Numbered from the stretch's first letter, positions 18,633 to 27,636 are shown. The stretch is DNA of 64,000 nucleotides from Streptomyces sp. NRRL S-1022 (GCF_000720135.1 NZ_JOIU01000002.1:1-64000); one strand, 5' to 3'. Program-made: numbers and translations. The notes: a model not told the origin generated them from the letters alone.

Positions 18633-19232
18633 ATGGGTGACCTCTTTCTCGTCCGGCACGGGGAGACCGAGTGGTCCCGGACCGGGCGGCACACCGGCCG
18701 CACCGACGTACCCCTCACCGAGCACGGGCGGGAGGAGGCGCGCGGGCTGGTGCCGCTGATCCGTTCCCACCGGATCGGGGCGGCCTTCGTCAGCCCCCTG
18801 CGCCGGGCCCGGGACACCGCCGAGCTCATCGGGATCCCGGACGCGCGCGTCGACGCCGACCTGCGCGAGTGGGACTACGGCGGGTACGAAGGGGTCACCA
18901 CCCCGGAGATCCAGCGGGGCCGGCCCGGCTGGTTCCTGTTCACGGACGGGGTCGCGCCCGGGCCGCCGGACCACCCCGGCGAGACTCCGGAGCAGGTCGG
19001 GGAGCGCGCCGACCGGATACTGGCCAAGGCCGACGCCGCGCTGGCCGGTACGGAGGGCGCCGTCGTACTGATCGCCCACGGCCACTTCCTGCGCGTGCTC
19101 ACCGCCCGCCGCCTGGGCCTGCCGCCCCGGCACGGCGCCCTCTTCCAGCTCGCGACCGGCGCCCTGTGCCACCTGGGCACGGAACACGGCCGCCCGGTCG
19201 TGGCGGGCTGGAACATCCGGCCTCCGGAGTAG
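18633..19232 (+). CDS. Histidine phosphatase family protein
   Basis: The 199-residue protein is a member of the phosphoglycerate-mutase-like histidine phosphatases: RHGETEW gives the phosphorylated His9, and LIAHGHFLR gives the second catalytic His. SPLRRARDTAELIG and the acidic REWDYGGYEG are typical. It removes phosphate from a small metabolite or protein; the substrate cannot be told. The start ATG 18633 has no strong ribosome site, so translation may be leaderless or weak. Confidence 0.86.
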   Translation: MGDLFLVRHGETEWSRTGRHTGRTDVPLTEHGREEARGLVPLIRSHRIGAAFVSPLRRARDTAELIGIPDARVDADLREWDYGGYEGVTTPEIQRGRPGWFLFTDGVAPGPPDHPGETPEQVGERADRILAKADAALAGTEGAVVLIAHGHFLRVLTARRLGLPPRHGALFQLATGALCHLGTEHGRPVVAGWNIRPPE

Positions 19233-19255
19233 CAGGTCGGGCCGTACGGACGCCC

Positions 19256-19281
19256 CTGCCGCCCCGGGCGGGCGGCGGCAG
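19256..19281 (+). terminator. Possible terminator after the histidine phosphatase gene
   Basis: CTGCCGCC/GGCGGCAG forms an eight-base perfect stem with a ten-base GC-rich loop shortly after the stop at 19232. No T tail. The remaining 190 bases to the next gene hold only a possible TACTCT -10 near 19408 and the AGGAG ribosome site of the next gene. Confidence 0.45.
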
Positions 19282-19473
19282 CCCGGTGCGGCAGTCCGGC
19301 CGCGTGCTCTCCCGCGGCGGGACCGGGACCGGCGCGCCCACGCCGCGCCTCCAGGGCGGCTCGGCCGCACCGCGCCGCCGCGGGGCCCGCGGTGTCAGTG
19401 GCGGGCCGTACTCTGCGGATGGGCCGTCCGTCCGGCGGTTCCGTGGAGCGAGCGGTGCCGGAAGGAGCGTCCC

Positions 19474-20094
19474 GTGACCCGACCGCCGACCGCCGCGCAG
19501 CGGCGGTTGATCGAGGCCGCCGACCCGGTCACCGGCCGGTTGCGCGGTACCGGGGCCCAGCTCGCGGCGCTGGTGAAGCGGGGGCTGGCCTTCCGGCACC
19601 CCCGGCCGCCGCACGACCACTTCCTCACCCCGGCGGGCCACCGGATACGCGAGGCGGGGCCCGGGACACCGGCCGGGCCGGCGCCGGACGCCGGGGTGTT
19701 CACGGCCCGCGTCGGCGGCGAGGAGGAGCCGCCCGGCACCGGTGCGGACCGGCGGCGCCAGGTGCACAGCGCCTGGCAGGGGCTGCTGGAGCTGCGCCGG
19801 ATGACGAACCCCGACGGCGCCGCGGACCGGCCCTGCGGATGGGAGCGCACGCACCTGGTGCGGGCCGCCGCGCTCGCGCTTGAGGCCGCCGGGCACCTCC
19901 CGGCCGGCGGGGGCACGGACGGCTACCGGGTCCGGGCCACCCCGCAGCCGGAGGCGGTCGCGGTGTACGCGCCGGACGCCGGTGCCCTGGCGGACTGCGC
20001 GGCCACCCTGGAGCGGGCCGGCTGGCAGGCCGGCGAGTACACCGAACCCCGGACGAGAGCACGCTTCGTGCTGGCCTCGCCGCGCCGGGTGTGA
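19474..20094 (+). CDS. Conserved-type protein of unknown function, possible winged-helix N-terminus
   Basis: The 206-residue protein starts at GTG 19474 after AGGAG. Residues 6-60 (AQRRLIEAADPVTGRLRGTG through FLTPAGHRIR) look like a compact winged-helix-like module of the kind that reads 'tool-like' substrate or DNA, and the second half contains a VRAAALALEAAGHLPAGGG stretch and an ACT-like strand-helix (YAPDAGALADCAATLERAGW). No catalytic motif is seen. I do not recognise the family. Confidence 0.65.
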   Translation: MTRPPTAAQRRLIEAADPVTGRLRGTGAQLAALVKRGLAFRHPRPPHDHFLTPAGHRIREAGPGTPAGPAPDAGVFTARVGGEEEPPGTGADRRRQVHSAWQGLLELRRMTNPDGAADRPCGWERTHLVRAAALALEAAGHLPAGGGTDGYRVRATPQPEAVAVYAPDAGALADCAATLERAGWQAGEYTEPRTRARFVLASPRRV

Positions 20095-20117
20095 CCGCCG
20101 TGCCAGGATCGGTCGAC

Positions 20118-20141
20118 CGCAGAACCGAACGCAGAACCGAA
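20118..20141 (+). repeat. Tandem 12-bp repeat upstream of thioesterase gene
   Basis: CGCAGAACCGAA occurs twice head to tail, followed by CGCGAG, ending 17 bases before the GTG start. It could be a chance duplication or a regulator half-site pair. Confidence 0.6.
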
Positions 20142-20158
20142 CGCGAGAAGGGCAAGCA

Positions 20159-20581
20159 GTGACCGAACCGTTTTCCGTCCGTGTGACCGTCCGCGGATAC
20201 GAGACCGATGTCCAGGGACACCTCAACCAGGCGGTGTACCTCAACTACGCGGAGCACGCCCGCTGGTCGCTGCTCCAGGCCGCCGGGATCAGCCAGGCCC
20301 GGCTGCTGTCCCGGGGCGTGGGCCCGGTGGCGCTGGAGACGAACATCCGCTACCTGCGGGAACTGCTCGCCGGTGACGAGGTCGACGTCACGTGCGTGTT
20401 CGAGTGGGGCGGCGGCAAGACCTTCCGGATCCGGCAGGAGATCCTCCGGACCGACGGCACCGTGGCGGCCGAGGTCACCGCGGTGGGCGGGCTGCTGAAC
20501 CTCGCCGAGCGCAAGCTGGTCCCCGACCCGCGAGAGGTCTTCAAGGAACTGACCGAGGACGTCGCCCTGTTCGGCCTGTAG
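20159..20581 (+). CDS. Acyl-CoA thioesterase, hotdog fold (4-hydroxybenzoyl-CoA/YbgC type)
   Basis: The 140-residue protein has the single hotdog-domain pattern TDVQGHLNQAVYLNYAEHAR, where Asp, Gly-His and Asn form the YbgC-type active site. It likely hydrolyses acyl-CoA thioesters. GTG 20159 follows GAGAAGGG. It is transcribed toward the minus-strand permease, with a bidirectional hairpin between them. Substrate unknown. Confidence 0.85.
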   Translation: MTEPFSVRVTVRGYETDVQGHLNQAVYLNYAEHARWSLLQAAGISQARLLSRGVGPVALETNIRYLRELLAGDEVDVTCVFEWGGGKTFRIRQEILRTDGTVAAEVTAVGGLLNLAERKLVPDPREVFKELTEDVALFGL

Positions 20582-20631
20582 CCCCGGACACCCGTGGGCA
20601 CGCGGCAGGACCCGTGCCCCGCACCGGCCGA

Positions 20632-20658
20632 GGGAGCGGGCGAACGCCGCCCGCTCCC
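20632..20658. terminator. Bidirectional terminator between convergent thioesterase and permease genes
   Basis: GGGAGCGGGC and GCCCGCTCCC form a perfect ten-base stem with a seven-base loop, placed between the two gene ends (20581 and 20702). Confidence 0.75.
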
Positions 20659-20701
20659 CGGGCCTCGTGGATCCGGGCCCGCCGGCTCCCGGCCGCCGGC
20701 C

Positions 20702-22117
20702 TCAGTGCACGGCGGCGATCTCCTCCCCCGCCTCCATCGGATGGGTGACGTCCTGGGCCTCGCGGCCCTTGCCGAGGTGGTTGAAGAGGAGGTTCAGGAC
20801 GACCGCCGTGAGGCAGCCGGTGGAGATGCCCGAGTCCAGGACGATCCTCGCGGTCTCGGGGAACGCGTGGTAGAAGCCCGGCGCGGTGATCGGGATGATG
20901 CCGACCGCGAGGGACACGGCCACGATCAGGACGTTGTTGTCCCTGTCGAGGCCGGCCCGGACCAGGGTCTGGATGCCGCTCGCGGCGACCGACCCGAACA
21001 GCACCACACCGGCGCCGCCGAGGACCGGGCGGGGCACGACCGCGATGAGCGAGGCGGCCATCGGGCACAGGCCCATCAGGACCAGGAAGCCGCCGCCGGC
21101 CGCGACGACGTACCGGCTGCGGATCCTTGTCATGGCGACCAGGCCGATGTTCTGGGCGAACGCGCTGCACATGAACCCGTTGAACAGCGGGCTGATCGCC
21201 GAGCCGAGGGTGTCGGCGCGCAGACCGGCCGCGATGGTCCGCTCGTCGGCGGGCCGTTCGACGATCTCGCCGAGCGCCAGCATGTCGGCGGTCGACTCGG
21301 TCATCGAGACCACCATGACCACGCACAGGGACAGGATCGCGGCGAGCTGGAACTGCGGGGCGCCGAAGTGGAACGGCGTCGGGAAACCGATCACGTCCGC
21401 GTCGGCGACCGGCCCGAAGTCCGTCACGCCGAACGGGATCGCGATCAGCGTGCCGGTGATCAGGCCGAGCAGGACGGCGATCTGCTTGACGAAGCCGCGG
21501 GTGAAGCGGCGCAGCAGCAGGACGATCAGCAGGGTGACGCCGGCGAGCGTGAGATACGTGGTCGAACCGTAGTCGTCCGCCCGGGGGTCGGGGCCCTGCG
21601 CCCAGCCGAACGCGACCGGAAGGAGGGACACACCGATCAGGGTGATGACCGAGCCGGTGACGACGGGCGGGAAGAAGCGGACCGCTTTGCAGAAGACCGG
21701 GGCGGCGAGGAAACCGAGGAGTCCGGCGACGATGACCGCGCCGAAGATGATCGGCAGGGCGTCGGACTTGTCCTTGGTGGAGGCGACGATCGCGGTCATG
21801 GGGGCGACACCGGCGAAGGTGACGCCGTTGACGAAGGGCAGCCGGGCGCCGATCTTCCAGACGCCCAGCGTCTGGAGGAAGGTGGCGAGGCCCGCGGTGA
21901 ACAGGCAGGCACCGGTGAGGAAGGTCAGGTCGGTGGCGGACAGGCCGATGGCCGCGCCGACGATGAGCGGTGGGGCGACGACTCCGGCGTACATGGCGGC
22001 CACGTGCTGCAGACCGCTGGTCGCCATTTTGAGGGCGGGGAGTTTCTCGTCAACTGGATGGGCGGCCACGGCGGCTCCTCCGGGCGGGTGACACGTCGCA
22101 GGCGACGCGGGTTTCAT
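20702..22117 (-). CDS. NCS2-family purine/xanthine-uracil permease (first copy)
   Basis: The 471-residue, about 14-helix membrane protein has the NCS2 signature FAQNIGLVAMTRIRSR and the substrate-motif region MTESTADMLALGE. The N-terminal HPVDEKLP is shared with the second permease at 23772-25184, suggesting paralogy by duplication. It likely imports urate, xanthine or a related purine base. It is the last gene of the purine block, 190 bases after the deaminase; that gap has no other gene, and its upstream half has GGAGG near the start. Confidence 0.9.
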   Translation of the reverse strand: MKPASPATCHPPGGAAVAAHPVDEKLPALKMATSGLQHVAAMYAGVVAPPLIVGAAIGLSATDLTFLTGACLFTAGLATFLQTLGVWKIGARLPFVNGVTFAGVAPMTAIVASTKDKSDALPIIFGAVIVAGLLGFLAAPVFCKAVRFFPPVVTGSVITLIGVSLLPVAFGWAQGPDPRADDYGSTTYLTLAGVTLLIVLLLRRFTRGFVKQIAVLLGLITGTLIAIPFGVTDFGPVADADVIGFPTPFHFGAPQFQLAAILSLCVVMVVSMTESTADMLALGEIVERPADERTIAAGLRADTLGSAISPLFNGFMCSAFAQNIGLVAMTRIRSRYVVAAGGGFLVLMGLCPMAASLIAVVPRPVLGGAGVVLFGSVAASGIQTLVRAGLDRDNNVLIVAVSLAVGIIPITAPGFYHAFPETARIVLDSGISTGCLTAVVLNLLFNHLGKGREAQDVTHPMEAGEEIAAVH

Positions 22118-22307
22118 GGAGGTGGTGCGTGTGGTCGTGCGGGACCGTGACGGGGGTGGCGCGTGAGCGGTGGAGCGGTGCGGGGTGACCGTCTCCGGGG
22201 CGCGTGCGTGCGCACGCGCCCCGGAGGCGGCGTGCCGTGGATCCCGCTCGGATCCACGGTCCCGGCCGGGAGCCGTCCCTCCCGGCCGGAGTCTGTGCCG
22301 GCCCGGG

Positions 22308-23693
22308 TCAGGCCTGCGCGGCGATCCGGGCCAGGCGCTGGGCCTCCGCGCGGGTGGTGGCGGCGACCGCGTCCTCGTCGACGGTGAGCAGGCGGCCGTT
22401 CTCCACGATCTGCCGGCCGTCGACGAAGGAGGCGGTGACCGGGGCCGCGGCGCCGAAGACCAGCGCGGTGACCGGGTCGGCGATGGAGGCGTGGGCGAGG
22501 GTGTCCATCCTCCACAGCACCAGGTCGGCGAGCTTGCCGGGCTCCAGCGAGCCGATCTGGTCCGCCCGGCCGAGGACCTGGGCGCCGCCGTGGGTGCCGA
22601 GCCTGAGCGCCTGCCGGGCGCCCAGGGCGGCCTCGCGGTGGGCGCCGAGACGGTTGATCAGCAGGGCGTTGCGCAGCTCGGTGTGGAGTTCGCCGGACTC
22701 GTTGGAGGCGGTGCCGTCGACGCCGAGGCCGACCGGGACGCCCGCCCTGAGCATGTCGGGGACGCGGGCGATACCGGCCGCGAGGCGGGCGTTGGAGGAC
22801 GGGCAGTGCGCGACGCCGGTCTTCGTGCGGCCGAACGCGGCGATGTCGGAGTCGGTCATGTGGACGCAGTGCGCCATCCACACGTCCTCACCGAGCCAGC
22901 CGGTGGACTCGAAGTAGTCGGTGGGGCCCATGCCGAACAGCTCGTGGCAGAACTTCTCCTCCTCCACCGTCTCCGAGCCGTGGGTGTGCAGCCGTACGCC
23001 GAGGCGGCGGGCCAGTTCGGCGCCCTCGCGCATGAGTTCGGTGGACACGGAGAACGGCGAGCAGGGCGCCACGGCCACCTGGGTCATCGCGTCGAAGGAG
23101 GCGTCGTGGTGCTGCCTGACGGTCTCCTCGGTGGCGGCGAGGGCGCCTTCGAGGGTCTCGACGGCGAAGTCCGGCGGCAGGCCGCCGTCCTTCTCGCTGC
23201 GGTCCATCGAGCCGCGGGCCAGCGTGAACCGTACGCCCATCCCGGCGGCGGCCCGGATGATCGAGCCGGACAGGTCGCCGGAGCCGTGCGGGTACACGTA
23301 GTGGTGGTCCATGGCGGTGGTGACACCGCCCCGGGCCATCATGGCGAGGGACCCCTGGGCCGCGGTGTACGTCATCTGCTCGTCGATGCGCGCCCAGGTG
23401 GGGTAGAGCGCGACCAGCCAGTTGAACAGGTTGTGGTCGGTGGCCAGGCCCCGGGTGATCCACTGGTAGAAGTGGTGGTGGGTGTTGACCAGGCCGGGCG
23501 TGGCCAGGTGGCCGGTGGCGTCGATCCGGCGCACCACGTTCTCCAGGCCCTCGGGGGCCTTGCCCGCGCCGACCGACTCGATCCGGTTCCCGGCGAGGAC
23601 GAGGTGTCCGGAGGCGTACTCCGTGTCGCCCGCGTCCACGGTCGCGATCGCGCAGTTCTCGATGACGGTGCGCTGGGCTGCCGATGGTGCCAT
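22308..23693 (-). CDS. 8-oxoguanine deaminase / guanine-deaminase-like amidohydrolase
   Basis: The 461-residue metal-dependent amidohydrolase has the metal ligands in VNTHHHFYQW, LHTHGSE, MAHCVHM and LGVDGTAS. The THHHF signature is typical of 8-oxoguanine deaminases, which convert 8-oxoguanine (or a related oxidised purine) to urate and ammonia; it fits a cluster that next oxidises urate. ATG 23693 is taken because AAGGAAG lies just upstream; an upstream in-frame extension is Arg/Ser-rich shadow. It sits between two NCS2 permeases. A guanine deaminase role cannot be excluded. Confidence 0.85.
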   Translation of the reverse strand: MAPSAAQRTVIENCAIATVDAGDTEYASGHLVLAGNRIESVGAGKAPEGLENVVRRIDATGHLATPGLVNTHHHFYQWITRGLATDHNLFNWLVALYPTWARIDEQMTYTAAQGSLAMMARGGVTTAMDHHYVYPHGSGDLSGSIIRAAAGMGVRFTLARGSMDRSEKDGGLPPDFAVETLEGALAATEETVRQHHDASFDAMTQVAVAPCSPFSVSTELMREGAELARRLGVRLHTHGSETVEEEKFCHELFGMGPTDYFESTGWLGEDVWMAHCVHMTDSDIAAFGRTKTGVAHCPSSNARLAAGIARVPDMLRAGVPVGLGVDGTASNESGELHTELRNALLINRLGAHREAALGARQALRLGTHGGAQVLGRADQIGSLEPGKLADLVLWRMDTLAHASIADPVTALVFGAAAPVTASFVDGRQIVENGRLLTVDEDAVAATTRAEAQRLARIAAQA

Positions 23694-23771
23694 CGTGCTT
23701 CCTTGTCTTTCGGTGGCGGCCCGTGGACAGAGGGACCGAAGGGGTGTCCACGGGGAGGGCACGGCAGGACC

Positions 23772-25184
23772 CTAGGAGGATTTGAGTGCCGGGGCGGGCT
23801 GACGGCCCCGGGTGCCGAGGTGGTGGAAGAAGAGGTTGAGCAGGACCGCGGCGAGCGCGCCCGCGCTGATGCCGGAGCCGAGCACGGTCTGCGCCCAGGC
23901 CGGGAACCCGGCGTAGAAGGCCGGCGCGGCCAGCGGGATGATGCCGGCACCGAGCGCCACGGCCACCAGGATGATGTTGGAGCTGTCGTCCAGGCCCGCC
24001 TCGGACAGCGTACGGATGCCGCTGACGGCGATGGAGCCGAAGAGCACGATGCCGGCCCCGCCGAGGACCGGCAGGGGGACGAGGGAGACGACCGCGCCGA
24101 GGACCGGGAAGGCACCGAGGACCAGCAGGGTGCCACCGGCGACGGCGACGACGTACCGGCTGCGTACCCGGGTGAGGGAGACGACGCCGACGTTCTGGGC
24201 GAAGGCTGAGGTGGGGAAGCCGCCGAAGACGGGGCCGAGCAGGGTGGCGATGCCGTCGGTGCGCAGGCCGCGGGTGATGGTCCGGGCGTCGGCACGGCGG
24301 TCGCAGATCTCGCCGAGGGCGAGCATGCCGGCGCTGGACTCGGTCATCAGCACCAGCATCACGATGCACAGGGAGAGGATGGCCGCGGGCTGGAACTCGG
24401 GAGCGCCGAAGGCGAACGGGGTGGGCAGCGCGGCGAGGGGCGCGGACCGGAGGCCGCCGAAGTCGGCCATGCCGAACGGGATCGCCGCGAGGGTGCCGGT
24501 GAGCAGCCCGGACAGCAGGGCGACCTGGCGGACGAAGCCCTTGCCGAAGCGCTGCACGAGCAGGATGACGGCGAGGGTGAATCCGGCGAGCGCGAGGTGC
24601 CGCATGGCGCCGAAGTCGGCGGCGGTCTCGTCGCCGCCCTGCGCCCAGTTCACCGGGACGGGCATCAGCGTGACGCCGATCAGGGTGATGACGACGCCGG
24701 TGACCAGGGGCGGGAAGAAGCGCAGCAGCCGGCCGAAGAAGGGGCCGAGGGCCAGGCAGAAGGCTCCGGCGACCATCACCGCGCCGTAGATCGCGGGGAG
24801 TTGGTGGCCTTCGCCGTTGGTCTCGGCGATGGCGAGGATCGGGGCGATGCCGGCGGAGGACGCGGCGTTGACGAAAGGCAGCCGGTTGCCGACCAGGCCC
24901 TTGACGCCGATGGTCTGCAGGACGGTCGCGACGCCGGCGATGAGCAGGCTCGCGGCGATCAGCCGGGTGCGGGCCGCGAGGTCGAGTCCGCAGGCCTGGC
25001 CGATGATGAGCGGAGGAGTGACCACACCCGCGTACATGGCGGCGATGTGCTGGAGCGCGGCGGGGACGAGCCGCGAGGGATGGAGCTTCTCGTCCACCGG
25101 GTGCACGGACGTGACGGCGTCCTCGGTGTGCACCGGCGGGGTGGGACAGGGGGCGGTGTCGGGCCCCTTCGCTGGCTGTGCCAT
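23772..25184 (-). CDS. NCS2-family purine permease (second copy)
   Basis: The 470-residue membrane protein has the NCS2 signature FAQNVGVVSLTRVRSR and MTESSAGMLALGE. It is clearly paralogous to the permease at 20702-22117 but differs in the substrate-site helices (STAD versus SSAG), so the two may take different purines. It lies 64 bases after urate oxidase and 78 before the deaminase, all on one strand. Urate import is the natural guess. Confidence 0.9.
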   Translation of the reverse strand: MAQPAKGPDTAPCPTPPVHTEDAVTSVHPVDEKLHPSRLVPAALQHIAAMYAGVVTPPLIIGQACGLDLAARTRLIAASLLIAGVATVLQTIGVKGLVGNRLPFVNAASSAGIAPILAIAETNGEGHQLPAIYGAVMVAGAFCLALGPFFGRLLRFFPPLVTGVVITLIGVTLMPVPVNWAQGGDETAADFGAMRHLALAGFTLAVILLVQRFGKGFVRQVALLSGLLTGTLAAIPFGMADFGGLRSAPLAALPTPFAFGAPEFQPAAILSLCIVMLVLMTESSAGMLALGEICDRRADARTITRGLRTDGIATLLGPVFGGFPTSAFAQNVGVVSLTRVRSRYVVAVAGGTLLVLGAFPVLGAVVSLVPLPVLGGAGIVLFGSIAVSGIRTLSEAGLDDSSNIILVAVALGAGIIPLAAPAFYAGFPAWAQTVLGSGISAGALAAVLLNLFFHHLGTRGRQPAPALKSS

Positions 25185-25248
25185 TTCGTTCCCTCCGGTG
25201 TGGCGGGCCCCCGGCCCGGGTGGCGGGGCCGGGGGCGCGCGTCCCGCG

Positions 25249-26172
25249 TCAGAGGTTGGTCATGTCGACCGGGATTCGGGCCTCGCAGCCGTCCCGCAGG
25301 ACGGTGGCCTCGATGAGGCCGTAGGGGCGGTCGGCGGCGAAGTAGACCTCGTTGTCGTTCTTGAGACCGAACGGCTCCAGGTCCACCAGGAAGTGGTGCT
25401 TGTTCGGCAGCGAGAAGCGGACCTCGTCGATCTCGCTGCGGTTGTTGATGATCCGCGAGCCCATCTGGTACAGCGTCTGCTGCAGCGAGAGGGAGTAGGT
25501 CTCGGCGAAGGCCTGGAGCATGTGCTTCCTGACCTGCTCGTAGGACTTCTCCCAGTGGGGCATCTTCTGCTCGTCGTCGGTCCAGTTGAACCGCCAGCGG
25601 CTGGAGACCTGGGTGGCGAGGATCCGGTCGTACGCCTCCTGGAGGGTGGTGTACTTGTCCTTGACGTAACCCCAGAACTCGGAGTTGGTGGAGTTCATCA
25701 CGACCAGGTCCTTCAGGCCGGAGACGACCTCCCACTTCTCACCGTCGTAGGTGATCTGGGTGAGCCGGGTCTCCTGGCCCTTGCGGACGAAGGAGTGCTT
25801 GACCTCGTCGGCGCCGATGAACCTGCTGTTGGCGTCGGAGGTCTCGATCCGCTCCCAGGCGTACTCCTCGATGCGGATGCGGGCCTGGTGGATCGGCTCC
25901 TGGCTGGTGACGAAGTGCCGGGCCAGGTGGATGCCGAACTGCTCGGCGGACTCGATGCCGTACTCCTTGGCGAACGCGAACACCGTGTTCTTGGTGGTGT
26001 CGGTCGGCAGGACGTTGGCGTTGGAGCCGGAGTAGTGGACCTCCTCCATGTCGCCGCTCAGTGCCACGGAGACGTTGAGGTCCTTGATGTGGTGGGTGGC
26101 GCCGTCCCGCGTGATCTTGACGACTCGGTTCTCGGCCTTGCCGTACTGGTTCTGTCCCAGAATGGTGGGCAT
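25249..26172 (-). CDS. pucL: Urate oxidase (factor-independent uricase)
   Basis: The 307-residue tunnel-fold enzyme oxidises urate with O2 to 5-hydroxyisourate and makes hydrogen peroxide. Catalytic features are seen: the N-terminal YGKAENRVVK lysine, PTDTTKN with the active Thr, and SLPNKHHFLVDL near the C-terminus with the catalytic His. Length is that of the family. It begins six bases after the HIU hydrolase stop and is in the same operon. Peroxide release explains the operator shared with catalase. Confidence 0.96.
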   Translation of the reverse strand: MPTILGQNQYGKAENRVVKITRDGATHHIKDLNVSVALSGDMEEVHYSGSNANVLPTDTTKNTVFAFAKEYGIESAEQFGIHLARHFVTSQEPIHQARIRIEEYAWERIETSDANSRFIGADEVKHSFVRKGQETRLTQITYDGEKWEVVSGLKDLVVMNSTNSEFWGYVKDKYTTLQEAYDRILATQVSSRWRFNWTDDEQKMPHWEKSYEQVRKHMLQAFAETYSLSLQQTLYQMGSRIINNRSEIDEVRFSLPNKHHFLVDLEPFGLKNDNEVYFAADRPYGLIEATVLRDGCEARIPVDMTNL

Positions 26173-26178
26173 CTCTAG

Positions 26179-26604
26179 CTAGCTCCCTCGGTAAACGGAG
26201 TAGCCGAACGGGTTGAGCAGCAGCGGTACGTGGTAGTGCTCGCCCGGTACGACGGCGAACGTGATCGCCACCTCCGGGAAGAACACCGCCGGCCCGCTGT
26301 CCCGATTCGCGGGGGCGTCCTGCTGCGCATCGGCTTGCTGGTTCGCGGTTCTCTCTTCGAAGTACGCCTCGACGGCGAAGTCGAGCCGTACGTGGGTGGT
26401 GCCTTCCGGCAGGTCCGGAAGGTCCTTGCACCGGCCGTCGGCGTCGGTCGCGGAGCCGCCGAGCGCCTGCCAGTCCCCTCCCTGCCCGTAAGCGGCGCCC
26501 TGGCCGCCGCGGGCGGACAGGTGGACGGCGACGCCCTCGGCGGGGCGGCCGAGCGAGGTGTCCAGGATGTGCGTGGACACGGAGGCGGTGGTGCTGCTGC
26601 TCAT
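26179..26604 (-). CDS. uraH: 5-hydroxyisourate hydrolase
   Basis: The 141-residue transthyretin-like enzyme hydrolyses 5-hydroxyisourate to OHCU. The N-terminal STHILDTSLGRPA and the C-terminal signature ending YRGS are both present, as are HYHVPLLLNPFGYS residues. An insertion of about 20 residues rich in Gln, Ala and Asp (ANQQADAQQDAPANRDSGP) lies between YFEE and VFFPEV, where most family members have a short turn. Four bases separate it from the OHCU decarboxylase stop. Confidence 0.95.
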   Translation of the reverse strand: MSSSTTASVSTHILDTSLGRPAEGVAVHLSARGGQGAAYGQGGDWQALGGSATDADGRCKDLPDLPEGTTHVRLDFAVEAYFEERTANQQADAQQDAPANRDSGPAVFFPEVAITFAVVPGEHYHVPLLLNPFGYSVYRGS

Positions 26605-26608
26605 GGTG

Positions 26609-27139
26609 TCAGGCGTCCTCTTCGACGAGTCGGGCCAGTCGGATGCGGTTGATCTTGCCCAGCTCGGTGCGGACGATCTCCCGTTCCTGCTCCGGCGCGT
26701 TCCCGATCCGCTCCTTGACCGCGTCCCGCATCTGCTCGCCGGTCCGGCCGGTGGCGCAGATGAGGAAGACGTGGCCGAACTTCTCCTGGTAGGCCAGGTT
26801 GAGTTCGAGCATCTCCGCCTTGAGCCGGCCGGAGGCGCCTGCCATGCCGCGCTGCTCGCGGGCGGAGGCCGGGTCGCCGGGCCTGGGGCGTCCGATCGGC
26901 GGGTGCCCGGCCATCGCCTCCCGCAGGTCCGCCGTGGTCAGCTCGGCCATGGCGGCGTCGCTGGCGGTGTAGAGGTCCTCCGGGGTGGCGTAGGGGCGGC
27001 CGGCGAGCAGTCGCCGGGCCCACTCGGTGGAGGCACACGCCTCATGGAGGGCGGCGAGGGCCGCCCGCTCCTCCAGATCGTTGAACCGGGCCAGGCCCGG
27101 GGGCGTGGAAGTCGACGTCACGGGAGCCTCCGTGGCCAC
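26609..27139 (-). CDS. uraD: OHCU decarboxylase
   Basis: The 176-residue all-helical enzyme decarboxylates OHCU to (S)-allantoin. The catalytic His lies in AGHPPIG, and LNLAYQEKFGHVFLICATG is the family core. It is the first gene of the minus-strand urate operon (uraD, uraH, pucL, permease, deaminase, permease). The start 27139 lies 31 bases from the predicted -10. Confidence 0.94.
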   Translation of the reverse strand: MATEAPVTSTSTPPGLARFNDLEERAALAALHEACASTEWARRLLAGRPYATPEDLYTASDAAMAELTTADLREAMAGHPPIGRPRPGDPASAREQRGMAGASGRLKAEMLELNLAYQEKFGHVFLICATGRTGEQMRDAVKERIGNAPEQEREIVRTELGKINRIRLARLVEEDA

Positions 27140-27170
27140 GATGGGCCGTCGTGCTGAACGGGCTGCCGAT

Positions 27171-27210
27171 AGCTAACGCCCTCGGAAACACCACGTCAAC
27201 ACTTTGTTGA
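27171..27210 (-). promoter_or_regulatory. Promoter and palindromic operator of the urate operon
   Basis: On the minus strand a TTGACG -35 (27194-27199) and TTAGCT -10 (27171-27176) are 17 bases apart. The perfect palindrome TCAACA-CTT-TGTTGA (27196-27210) covers the -35. The same palindrome with the same placement on a TTGACG -35 occurs in front of the catalase gene. Confidence 0.72.
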
Positions 27211-27273
27211 AAATTCCGCGTAACAAGCCGGGCCCGGCCCCGGCGGCACGGCAGTTGCCGCTTCCCGTCCCGG

Positions 27274-27636
27274 TCAGGAGCCCTTCTCGCGGTTGAGGTA
27301 GTTGTAGACCGTGAAGCGGCTGACGCCCAGCGCGCTCGCCACGGTCTCCACGCCGTGCCGCACGGCGAACGCGCCGCGCGCCTCCAGGCTGCGCACGAGT
27401 TCCTGCTTGGCCTTGCGGTCCAGGTCGGCCAGCGGCCGGCCCTTCCGGCGTTCCATGGCGGCGAGGATGTGGTCGAGGGAGTCGGCGAGCTGCGGCAGGC
27501 GCACGGCGACGACGTCGGCGCCCTCCCAGGCGAGGACGACATCCTCGGGGCCGGCCTCGTCGGGCGGCAGCAGCACCGCGCCCATGGCGTCGACCAGCGG
27601 CTTCACGGCTGCGATGAACGGCTCGTGCCCGGTCAC
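27274..27636 (-). CDS. HTH transcriptional regulator (DauR/YheO-type C-terminal HTH)
   Basis: The 120-residue protein has an N-terminal small alpha/beta part (residues 1-45) and an HTH near residues 95-117 (VETVASALGVSRFTVYNYLN), like HTH_22 of DauR-type regulators but without a long PAS-type sensor. It lies just upstream of the urate operon promoter, with a GTGA overlap to the gene before it. It is a candidate regulator of the purine genes, but which palindrome it binds is unknown. Confidence 0.75.
   Translation of the reverse strand: MTGHEPFIAAVKPLVDAMGAVLLPPDEAGPEDVVLAWEGADVVAVRLPQLADSLDHILAAMERRKGRPLADLDRKAKQELVRSLEARGAFAVRHGVETVASALGVSRFTVYNYLNREKGS

Noticed and set aside
27211..27225. 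TTCCG near the urate promoter as a third hyi/gcl-type operator
   Set aside because: Only one half site is present; the partner CGGAA at N5 is missing.
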